Program-made: the position numbers and the translations under genes
The notes under the pieces: model-generated
The model's database searches: none
The model's input: the letters and a program-made list of their open reading frames with translations, nothing else
Told to the model about the DNA's origin: nothing
Source of the DNA: Bifidobacterium breve
Lineage (GTDB): Bacteria; Bacteroidota; Bacteroidia; Flavobacteriales; Flavobacteriaceae
DNA length: 39,000 nucleotides
Reading direction: 5' to 3'
NCBI GenBank assembly: GCA_943323545.2
Contig: CALPIE020000008.1
Coordinates: forward strand, 1 to 39,000
Part shown: in pieces, positions 32,973 through 39,000 of the stretch
How the letters are laid out: each line of letters starts with the position of its first letter
Numbering within the stretch: position 1 is the first letter of the stretch

Positions 32973-34313
32973 ATGAAAACGGTTTTAATTAAGAATGCGA
33001 AAATAGTAAACGAAGGTGTAATTTTTGAAGGAGATGTGCTTATCGAGGGTGAATATATTAAAGAAATAGCCCAAAATATAAGTCATAAAAGTTCCAATTG
33101 TCAAGTAATTGATGCTGAAGGAAACTATCTAATTCCAGGCGCTATTGACGATCAAGTGCATTTTCGCGAACCAGGATTAACCCATAAGGGAACTATCGCT
33201 ACTGAAAGTAAAGCTGCAATTGCGGGTGGAATTACCTCGTTTATTGAACAGCCAAATACTGTTCCCAATGCAGTTACTCAAGAATTATTAGAAGAAAAAT
33301 ATAAGATTGCCTCAAAAACATCCTATGCTAATTATTCTTTTATGATGGGTGGAACAAATGATAACTTGGAAGAAATTCTAAAAACAAATCCGAAGAATGT
33401 AGCAGGATTAAAATTGTTTTTAGGTTCATCAACCGGTGATATGTTAGTAGATAGTTCCGAATCTTTAGAAAAAATATTTTCCAACACTAAATTATTAATC
33501 GCAGTTCATAGTGAAGATGAAAATACAGTTAAAGAAAATTTAGAAAAATATAAAGCAATATATGGTGAGGACATTCCTATAAAATTTCACCCTGAAATTA
33601 GAAGTGTTGAAGCTTGTTATAAATCAACTGTTAAAGTCATTGAATTAGCTAAAAGAACTAATGCGAGATTACATGTTTTTCATATTTCAACTGCTAAAGA
33701 GTTAGATTTATTTACCAATAAAATTCCTTTAGAAGATAAACAAATTACTGCCGAAGTGTGCATTCATCATCTTTGGTTTTCTGACGAAGATTATGCTACA
33801 AAAGGCAATCTAATTAAATGGAACCCAGCTGTTAAATCTTCTAATGACCGAAAAGCGCTTTGGGAAGCTTTGTTAGATGATAGAATAGACGTTATTGCAA
33901 CCGATCATGCACCTCATACTTTAGAAGAAAAACAACAAGTTTATACAAAAGCACCATCAGGCGGACCATTAGTTCAACATGCAGTTGTTGCTATGTTTGA
34001 AGCGCATCATCAAGGTAAAATTTCTATTGAAAAAATTGTCGAAAAAATGGCACATAATCCAGCGTTAATTTTTAAAATTGAAAAAAGAGGATTTATTAAA
34101 GAAGGTTTTTATGCCGATTTAGTAATCGTAAATTCTGGTTTGCCATGGAATGTTAAAAAGGAAAATATATTTTATAAATGCGGATGGTCGCCTTTTGAAG
34201 GAATTAATTTTAAATCAAGAATAACACATACTTTTGTTAACGGACAACTTGTTTATCATAATTTTAGTTTTAAAGAATTTCGAGCAGGAAAACGATTACT
34301 TTTTAATAGATAA
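32973..34313 (+). CDS. pyrC: Dihydroorotase (type I amidohydrolase) with Gln in the HxH motif
   Basis: 446 residues. It cyclises carbamoyl aspartate to dihydroorotate in pyrimidine synthesis. The start of the barrel reads AIDDQVHFREPGLTHKG; in the usual DxHxH motif the first His is Gln61 here, while His63 is kept. Other expected residues are present: Lys147 in GLKLFLGSSTG (candidate carbamylated Lys), His179 (AVHSED), His237 (VFHIST) and Asp311 in ATDHAPH. The DQVHF pattern is, as far as I recall, usual in Bacteroidetes relatives. Other type I family members (for example hydantoinase-like) are possible. No own promoter box is visible; it lies in an operon with the mannosyltransferase and DUF4296 genes. 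Confidence 0.9.
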   Translation: MKTVLIKNAKIVNEGVIFEGDVLIEGEYIKEIAQNISHKSSNCQVIDAEGNYLIPGAIDDQVHFREPGLTHKGTIATESKAAIAGGITSFIEQPNTVPNAVTQELLEEKYKIASKTSYANYSFMMGGTNDNLEEILKTNPKNVAGLKLFLGSSTGDMLVDSSESLEKIFSNTKLLIAVHSEDENTVKENLEKYKAIYGEDIPIKFHPEIRSVEACYKSTVKVIELAKRTNARLHVFHISTAKELDLFTNKIPLEDKQITAEVCIHHLWFSDEDYATKGNLIKWNPAVKSSNDRKALWEALLDDRIDVIATDHAPHTLEEKQQVYTKAPSGGPLVQHAVVAMFEAHHQGKISIEKIVEKMAHNPALIFKIEKRGFIKEGFYADLVIVNSGLPWNVKKENIFYKCGWSPFEGINFKSRITHTFVNGQLVYHNFSFKEFRAGKRLLFNR

Positions 34314-34320
34314 ATAGATA

Positions 34321-34701
34321 ATGATGAAGAAACTACTTTTATCATTTTTGGTAATTTTTATAATCTTAGTAAGTTGCAAAGATTCACCTGTAAAAACACC
34401 AGAAAATGTAATAGATGAAAATAAAATGGTAGACATTTTATACGATTTGTCATTACTTGATGCCATAAAAACACAAGGATTTGGTAGCCAACAAAATTAT
34501 CCCACAACAGTTCAATTTTTAAAGAATAAGTACAAAATTGATAGTGTGACATTTGCAAATAACGTCAAATATTATGCTTCTGATATTGCCAATTATAAAA
34601 AAATGTACGAGAAGGTTAAAGATCGTTTAAATGAAGAAAATTTGAAATTAAATAACGGAAAATTATTAGAGCAAAGCGAAGAACAGGGGGTCGTGAAATA
34701 A
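34321..34701 (+). CDS. DUF4296 family lipoprotein
   Basis: 126 residues. The N-terminus MMKKLLLSFLVIFIILVSC is a lipoprotein signal with acceptor Cys19. The body is helical: ENVIDENKMVDILYDLSLLDAIKTQ and PTTVQFLKNKYKIDSVTFANNVKYYASDIANYKKMYEKV are typical of DUF4296, a Bacteroidetes family of unknown function. It starts 7 bases after the dihydroorotase stop and so belongs to that operon. Either of two adjacent ATGs (34321 or 34324) could be the start. Confidence 0.93.
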   Translation: MMKKLLLSFLVIFIILVSCKDSPVKTPENVIDENKMVDILYDLSLLDAIKTQGFGSQQNYPTTVQFLKNKYKIDSVTFANNVKYYASDIANYKKMYEKVKDRLNEENLKLNNGKLLEQSEEQGVVK

Positions 34702-34709
34702 AATTTATT

Positions 34710-35711
34710 TCAATTTTTTTTAAAATCTTCGGCAATTGAATCTAAATATTTTGTAATTGGTTCAAATGAATAATTCAAATGAGTTTTTACTTTTTCATTT
34801 GAAATCAAATCTGAATTCTGAATAGAAAGTGAACCTTGTTTTGTTATTCTTCTCCTAGTTTTAAATATTAAAGAAATAAACCAATCCAATTTCCATGCGA
34901 TTTTTAACATCCATGATTTCGCTTCTATTTTAGGAACTCTTGCCCCAATTTTAGAAGAAATTAAACAAATAATATCTTTATAAGTTATGTTTTCAGCGAT
35001 TACTATAAATCGTTCATTTTCAATAGCAGAATTCATTAATTGGAACATAATTTTTACTACATCTGTTACTGCAACATAAGCAGTTGATCCATAAGTATAG
35101 AAAGGAATTCCTTTTTTAACAGTCGTAAAAAAAGCACCACTGCCTTGGTTCCAGAAGCAAGGGCCGAAAATTACTCCCGGATTTACAATTATAACCTTCA
35201 ATCCTTCTTGTTGACCACGCCATATTTCCATTTCGCCTCCATATTTTGAAATGGCATAATCACTATGCGATATTTCAGGATTCCATTCGGTTTTTTCTGT
35301 TATTATTTCTTCGTTTTGAGCTAAATCTCCTAACGTTGCAATTGAACTTATATGACATAATTTCTGTATCTTTTTAGCTATACAAAAATTGACAACATTG
35401 GCAGTTCCTTCAATATTTACTTTTCTAAGCAACTCTTCGTCTTTTGGGTTGAAAGAAATAATGGCAGCACAATGGTATACAAAATCGATATTTTTAAAAG
35501 CTATTTCTAATGAAGGAATGTCAAGTATATCAGCTTCCATCCAATCTATTTTATCAAATAAATCACTTTTATTATAATAGTCGAAAAGCGATTTTACTTT
35601 TAAAATGTTTTTTTTATTTCTATAAATAGCACGAATACTTTCGCCATTTTCTAGCAAATGCAGTAGTAAATGTGAGCCTACTAATCCGGTTCCTCCTGTG
35701 ACTAATATCAT
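34710..35711 (-). CDS. NAD-dependent epimerase/dehydratase-type SDR
   Basis: 333 residues from the ATG at 35709-35711 (MILVTGGTGLVGSHLL). A longer open frame reaches 35774 but runs through the promoter, so I reject it. The extended SDR fold shows the TGGTGLVG nucleotide loop, ADILDIPSL, CAAIISF, and the catalytic YAISK (Tyr152, Lys156). The C-terminal half (KTRRRITKQGSLSIQNSD) carries the substrate-binding part, as in 3-beta-HSD/dihydroflavonol reductase-like SDRs. The substrate is unknown. It is divergent from tyrS, and its message may be leaderless because the promoter box ends 5 bases before the ATG. Confidence 0.92.
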   Translation of the reverse strand: MILVTGGTGLVGSHLLLHLLENGESIRAIYRNKKNILKVKSLFDYYNKSDLFDKIDWMEADILDIPSLEIAFKNIDFVYHCAAIISFNPKDEELLRKVNIEGTANVVNFCIAKKIQKLCHISSIATLGDLAQNEEIITEKTEWNPEISHSDYAISKYGGEMEIWRGQQEGLKVIIVNPGVIFGPCFWNQGSGAFFTTVKKGIPFYTYGSTAYVAVTDVVKIMFQLMNSAIENERFIVIAENITYKDIICLISSKIGARVPKIEAKSWMLKIAWKLDWFISLIFKTRRRITKQGSLSIQNSDLISNEKVKTHLNYSFEPITKYLDSIAEDFKKN

Positions 35712-35716
35712 AGCAA

Positions 35717-35747
35717 CAAATATAGCAGTTTTTAGAGTTTTGTCAAA
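35717..35747 (-). promoter_or_regulatory. Promoter of the epimerase gene (TTTG-N19-TATATTTG), abutting the start codon
   Basis: Minus strand: TTTG at 35744-35747, 19 bases, TATATTTG at 35717-35724. Both boxes and the spacing match the consensus. Only TTGCT separates the box from the ATG at 35711. Confidence 0.75.
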
Positions 35748-35754
35748 TGACAAA
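35739..35754. promoter_or_regulatory. Palindrome TTTGTCA-AA-TGACAAA between divergent promoters
   Basis: Exact 7-bp arms around AA. It covers the -33 box of the epimerase promoter and ends 1 base before the TTG that may be the -33 box of tyrS, a fitting place for an operator. A similar core (TTTGTCATTT/AAATGACAAA) lies downstream of rpoN. Confidence 0.45.
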
Positions 35755-35755
35755 G

Positions 35756-35786
35756 TTGGCAGTGACATTGACAATTGTTATATTTG
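35756..35786 (+). promoter_or_regulatory. Promoter of tyrS (TTG-N20-TATATTTG)
   Basis: TTG at 35756-35758, 20 bases, TATATTTG at 35779-35786, which is 17 bases before the ATG at 35804. Confidence 0.7.
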
Positions 35787-35803
35787 TCCAAATTAAAATT
35801 ATA

Positions 35804-37099
35804 ATGAGGAATTTAGTTGAAGAATTACAATGGCGTGGATTGGTTCATGATATTATGCCCGGAACCGAAGAACAACTTTTAAAAGAAATGACAACAACCT
35901 ATATTGGATTTGATCCAACAAGTGATTCATTGCACATTGGAAGTTTAGTGCCTATAATTTTACTAGTTCATTTGGGTAACTTCGGACATAAACCTATTGC
36001 ATTAGTTGGTGGAGCTACCGGAATGATTGGAGATCCCTCTGGAAAATCTGATGAACGTAATTTACTTGATGAAGTTACTTTAGAGAAAAATGTAGCAGGA
36101 ATAAAAGCGGTTTTATCGCGATTTTTAGATTTTAATTCTTCTGAAGTGAATGCTCCAATTTTAGTGAATAATTACGATTGGATGAAAGATTTTTCGTTTA
36201 TCAATTTTGCCCGTGATGTGGGAAAACGAATCACAGTTAACTATATGATGGCGAAAGATTCGGTAAAAAAACGTTTGGCTGGCGATGGAGAAGGGATGAG
36301 TTTTACCGAGTTTACGTATCAATTAATTCAAGGTTATGATTTTCATCATTTGTATAAAACGTATCATTGTTTGTTACAAATGGGAGGTTCAGATCAATGG
36401 GGAAATATTACAACCGGAACTGAATTGGTTCGACGAATGAATGGTGAGGGCGCCAAAGCATTTGCGATGACTTGTCCGCTAATTACCAAAGCAGACGGTT
36501 CTAAATTTGGAAAAAGTGAAGGTGGAAACGTTTGGTTAACTGCCGATAAAACATCGGTGTATAAATTTTACCAATTTTGGCTGAATACCTCTGATGTTGA
36601 TGCGGAGAAATACATCAAAATTTTCACTTTTTTAGATAAAAAAACTATTGATAGTTTAATAGCAGAACAACATGAAGCTCCTCATTTACGGGTTTTGCAA
36701 AAAAAATTGGCTTCAGCAATTACGATTTTAGTCCACGGAGAAAATGAATTAGAGAAAGCAATTCAAGCTTCTAATATTCTTTTTGGAAATGCCACAACAG
36801 ACGATTTAAAACAATTGGATGAGGTTACTTTTTTAGAGGTTTTTGAAGGAGTTTCGCATGCTGAAATTGCTAAAAGTGATATTGAAAGTGGTATTGATAT
36901 TATTTCAGTATTAAACGAAAAATCTGGATTTTTTAAATCAAATGGTGAAGCAAGGCGTGCTTTGGTAGCGAATTCGATTTCAGTAAATAAGATGAAAGTT
37001 GCCGAAGGATTTTCGTTAACAATAAACGATTTGATTAACAATCAGTTTGTGTTGTTGCAGAGTGGTAAGAAGAATTATTTTGTTTTGAGAATAATTTAA
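35804..37099 (+). CDS. tyrS: Tyrosine--tRNA ligase
   Basis: 431 residues from the ATG at 35804 ([20 protein letters not shown]). The open frame extends 57 bases upstream across the promoter, so the shorter start is correct. The class I fold shows [19 protein letters not shown] with HIGS at 44-47, [23 protein letters not shown] (tyrosine binding) and KFGKS at 234-238. The C-terminal S4-like domain ([19 protein letters not shown]) contacts tRNA. It is divergent from an SDR gene. A CGCAAAG repeat follows the stop instead of a terminator. Confidence 0.97.
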   Translation: MRNLVEELQWRGLVHDIMPGTEEQLLKEMTTTYIGFDPTSDSLHIGSLVPIILLVHLGNFGHKPIALVGGATGMIGDPSGKSDERNLLDEVTLEKNVAGIKAVLSRFLDFNSSEVNAPILVNNYDWMKDFSFINFARDVGKRITVNYMMAKDSVKKRLAGDGEGMSFTEFTYQLIQGYDFHHLYKTYHCLLQMGGSDQWGNITTGTELVRRMNGEGAKAFAMTCPLITKADGSKFGKSEGGNVWLTADKTSVYKFYQFWLNTSDVDAEKYIKIFTFLDKKTIDSLIAEQHEAPHLRVLQKKLASAITILVHGENELEKAIQASNILFGNATTDDLKQLDEVTFLEVFEGVSHAEIAKSDIESGIDIISVLNEKSGFFKSNGEARRALVANSISVNKMKVAEGFSLTINDLINNQFVLLQSGKKNYFVLRII

Positions 37100-37100
37100 C

Positions 37101-37137
37101 CGCAAAGAGCGCAAAGGTATACGCAAAGTTCGCAAAG
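37101..37137. repeat. CGCAAAG repeat array downstream of tyrS
   Basis: CGCAAAG occurs at 37101, 37110, 37122 and 37131 (spacing 9, 12, 9), starting one base after the tyrS stop. I recall such CGCAAAG arrays from gene gaps in many Bacteroidetes genomes. Confidence 0.75.
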
Positions 37138-37211
37138 GAATTTTATCATAAAGTCTTAAGATTATTAAAGCTTTTTTTATATGAAACTTATATGCCTTAT
37201 AAGGTGAAAAA

Positions 37212-38192
37212 TTACATCACCATCAAATTACAACCACGAATATCAGAATTATCAAAGCGTCCTAAAACTTCGAATGAATTGTTAGGATGTTTTTTTCCTA
37301 AATCTTGTGTGGCAATAAACGAGCATGAATTAATATTTGCAAGATCGATTACATTTATTCCGCCAGTTTTTCCAGGTTCTACATAGGTTAAAGCGTCTTC
37401 TGTATCACGGATTATAATTTGCATCCAATTTGGACATTCAAAAATTCCGTTTCCTAGAGAATAGGCTTGTGATAAAAGTTCGGTCATTCCATATTCAGAA
37501 TGAATTGAGTCAACACCAAATCCATTAGAAAGTTGTTCGTGTAACTCTTCCCGGATGATTTCTTTTCGTTTACCTTTCATTCCGCCTGTTTCAATAATGA
37601 TGGTATTTTTTAAATCGAAGTTTTGCTTCTCAATCAAATCCAATAAAGCATAGGTAACACCAATTAAAAGTACATTTTGTCCGGAAGTGTCCAATTCAAT
37701 TAATTTAGAAATTAACGCATCGTAATTATTTAAATAAAAACCACTATTTTCATTGTTAGATAATTCAATTAAATCATTTACCATATAAATAAGCGATGAA
37801 CCACTACGTTCTAAATAGGATGGTAGTAATGCCAAAACAACATAATCTTCGATGTTTCCATAAAATTCTGAAAAAGCATTTCGATAACTTTGTTCGTATA
37901 AAGAAATATCGGTAACCAGATGTTTACTGGTTATCATTCCAGTAGTTCCGCTACTTTTGAATGTTTCTTGAATAGCTTCTGTAGAAGAAAGTATATTGTG
38001 ACTTTTAAAAAATTGAATCGGCAAAAACGGAATTTGTTGTAATGATTTTACACTTCCTTTTTCGACTTTTAAAAATTCACAAAATTCGCGATACACTTTA
38101 TTGTTTTCATATTGGTATCGAAAGACTTTTAAAGCGATTTTTTCAAATTGCTTTTGATTGGAAATATGAAATATATCTTGAGGAGAGATCAA
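37212..38192 (-). CDS. LuxE-like acyl-protein synthetase / acyl transferase
   Basis: 326 residues. The N-terminal part (FRYQYENNKVYREFCEFL) and FKSSGTTGMITSKHLVTD (residues 78-95, the adenylate-forming SGTTG loop) match the LuxE family, which activates fatty acids as acyl-AMP and holds them on a Cys. FYGNIEDYVVLALLPSYLERSGSSLIYMVNDLI, IETGGMKGKRKEIIREELHE and GVDSIHSEYGMTELLSQAYSLG are further family blocks. No luxC, luxD or other lux genes are nearby, so bioluminescence is not implied; relatives in Flavobacteria are annotated only as acyl transferases, with a possible role in lipid or surface-polymer synthesis. Confidence 0.88.
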   Translation of the reverse strand: MISPQDIFHISNQKQFEKIALKVFRYQYENNKVYREFCEFLKVEKGSVKSLQQIPFLPIQFFKSHNILSSTEAIQETFKSSGTTGMITSKHLVTDISLYEQSYRNAFSEFYGNIEDYVVLALLPSYLERSGSSLIYMVNDLIELSNNENSGFYLNNYDALISKLIELDTSGQNVLLIGVTYALLDLIEKQNFDLKNTIIIETGGMKGKRKEIIREELHEQLSNGFGVDSIHSEYGMTELLSQAYSLGNGIFECPNWMQIIIRDTEDALTYVEPGKTGGINVIDLANINSCSFIATQDLGKKHPNNSFEVLGRFDNSDIRGCNLMVM

Positions 38193-38212
38193 TTGTATTT
38201 TTTTAACAATGA

Positions 38213-38220
38213 CAAAAGTA
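38213..38220 (-). promoter_or_regulatory. Promoter -7 box TACTTTTG for the LuxE-like gene
   Basis: An exact TAnnTTTG match on the minus strand, 20 bases before the ATG at 38192. Confidence 0.6.
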
Positions 38221-38231
38221 ATGAAAATAAA

Positions 38232-38257
38232 AAAGCTCCAACGTGAATTGGAGCTTT
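38232..38257 (-). terminator. Terminator of the type IX secreted protein gene
   Basis: AAAGCTCCAA (38232-38241) and TTGGAGCTTT (38248-38257) form a 10-bp stem with a six-base loop. Reading the minus strand, the stem is followed by TTTATTTT, a rho-independent terminator placed 20 bases after the stop at 38278. It separates the gene from the LuxE-like promoter. Confidence 0.88.
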
Positions 38258-38277
38258 CAATTATAATAGGAAACTAA

Positions 38278-39000
38278 TTATCTTATAACTAATTTTTTTG
38301 TAGCTGTATTTCCTTCTTCAGTAACTTGAACCATATATACTCCAGAATTCAATCCTGATACATTAATAGCGTTATCAGAAGTTTTAGTTTGCATCACTTT
38401 TTTACCTAAAACATCAAAAATAGCAACCGTTCTTTCAGCATTTGCATCTGTAGTAATGTAAAAAACACCATTATTTACTGGGTTTGGTGAGATAGAAAAA
38501 CCAGCAATAGTATTATTTTGATTTGTACCAAGTGCTGCTGTTGTAGTTGTAGCATCTGCCCATGTTGTTGAAATCCTTAATTCGTCTATTTCTACATTAG
38601 GAGTGTCAGTTGCACTTCCTTGTCTAATTAATATTCTAGATATTAAAGCTAAATCAGTACCCCCAGTATTGGTTGCTGTGGCAGTAGCAGTTGGTTCTGC
38701 ACCACCTAAAGTTGGATTAACCCATAACTTAACAACATCATCACCAGTTGCTGCATTAAAAGTATAACTTGCAACTATTAAATACGTTTGGTTGATATTA
38801 TAAGCTAATGCACCAAAAACAGTATTTACTGCAGTAGTTCTAGGATTAATACCTATATTAAATGTGTTTGCATCAATTTTTTTGGTCCAAAGAGTAGCTC
38901 CAAAAGTTGAACCAGAAGAAATAAACCCAGCTATATAAGATCCTGTAGTACTTGTTACAGCAGTTAAGTCAGTAGCGTTTAATAAAAAAGAATAGTAAAC
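38278..39000 (-). CDS. Secreted protein with type IX sorting domain (5' part outside window)
   Basis: The minus frame is open from the window edge to TAA at 38278-38280, giving the last 240 residues. The N-terminal two thirds are beta-rich with no charged clusters (VYYSFLLNATDLTAVTSTTG, GATLWTKKIDANTFNIGIN, NQTYLIVASYTF, VKLWVNP, NVEIDELRIS) and resemble a LamG/concanavalin-like jelly-roll domain. The last 80 residues are a type A sorting domain: FSISPNPVNNGVFYITTDAN, VAIFDVLGKKVMQTK, LNSGVYMVQVTEEGNTATKKLVIR. It is therefore exported by the type IX system and either released or anchored on the cell surface. The actual activity lies in the missing N-terminal part or is unknown. Confidence 0.9.
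   Translation of the reverse strand, partial: VYYSFLLNATDLTAVTSTTGSYIAGFISSGSTFGATLWTKKIDANTFNIGINPRTTAVNTVFGALAYNINQTYLIVASYTFNAATGDDVVKLWVNPTLGGAEPTATATATNTGGTDLALISRILIRQGSATDTPNVEIDELRISTTWADATTTTAALGTNQNNTIAGFSISPNPVNNGVFYITTDANAERTVAIFDVLGKKVMQTKTSDNAINVSGLNSGVYMVQVTEEGNTATKKLVIR

Noticed and set aside
37112..37119. TACCTTTG on the minus strand as an antisense promoter into tyrS
   Set aside because: It falls inside the CGCAAAG array, which creates such matches by composition, and lacks a -33 box.
37101..37137. CRISPR-like array
   Set aside because: The repeat is only 7 bases with 2-5 base spacing, so there are no spacers; it is a simple tandem repeat.
37212..38192. Bioluminescence operon suggested by the LuxE-like gene
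   Set aside because: No luxA, B, C or D homolog is adjacent; LuxE-like genes without lux partners occur in Flavobacteria.

Overview
The window looks like a chromosomal segment of a Flavobacteriaceae bacterium (Flavobacterium or a close relative). The DNA is AT-rich. Start codons are preceded by A/T-rich sequence rather than Shine-Dalgarno motifs, and many genes carry the Bacteroidetes promoter box TAnnTTTG shortly upstream. Several proteins belong to families largely confined to Bacteroidetes (DUF5686, DUF4271, DUF4296, DUF3098), and the last gene ends in a type IX secretion sorting domain. I see no tRNA, rRNA, CRISPR array, insertion sequence, prophage or integrase. Most of the window is ordinary core genome.

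Layout: 1-581 is the front part of a PAP2-like membrane protein. 628-3817 (minus) is the one clearly accessory block: four genes for exported proteins of unknown role (a helical 378-residue protein, a 149-residue protein with a Cys loop, a lipoprotein with two DTG aspartyl-protease motifs plus a PDZ-like tail, and a 137-residue protein with a Cys/Trp-rich C-terminus). A 550-bp gap with hairpins and a dispersed repeat follows. 4371-9858 (minus) holds rpoN, asnS and an MMPL/RND exporter. 10044-12311 (plus) is a CPA2 cation/proton antiporter. 12325-14808 (minus) is a DUF5686 gene broken by one in-frame TAA. 14920-16255 is frr-pyrH, followed by a monothiol thioredoxin-like gene (plus). 16978-19753 (minus) is the ftsX-DUF3098-uppP-truB cluster. 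leuS (20002-22878, plus) has a leader and coding region that contain repeat DNA. Then come an outer-membrane barrel protein, a DUF4177-like small protein and a membrane zinc peptidase (plus); a small membrane protein, an Lrp regulator and a saccharopine dehydrogenase-like enzyme (minus); a DUF3108 operon (minus); DUF423 and pckA (plus); hemD and DUF4271 (minus); a polyprenol-phosphate mannosyltransferase, dihydroorotase and DUF4296 lipoprotein (plus); a divergent epimerase/tyrS pair; a LuxE-like gene (minus); and a truncated type IX secreted protein (minus).

Functional themes are translation (asnS, leuS, tyrS, frr, truB), pyrimidine synthesis (pyrH, dihydroorotase), envelope work (uppP, ftsX, mannosyltransferase, RND exporter, DUF5686), gluconeogenesis (pckA) and heme synthesis (hemD).

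The most unusual features are not genes. Short repetitive DNA of three kinds has entered or surrounds coding sequence. leuS contains an in-frame GC-rich palindrome and a heptamer array. A mirrored pair of palindromes with a compensatory base-pair change lies upstream of the Lrp gene's neighbour. Degenerate tandem repeats of period 7-9 occupy many gene gaps. Two genes have promoter boxes only 5-6 bases from the start codon and may be leaderless. The best candidate for an undescribed system is the four-gene secreted cassette at 628-3817, but its role is inference. All family assignments were made by reading the sequence, without database searches.
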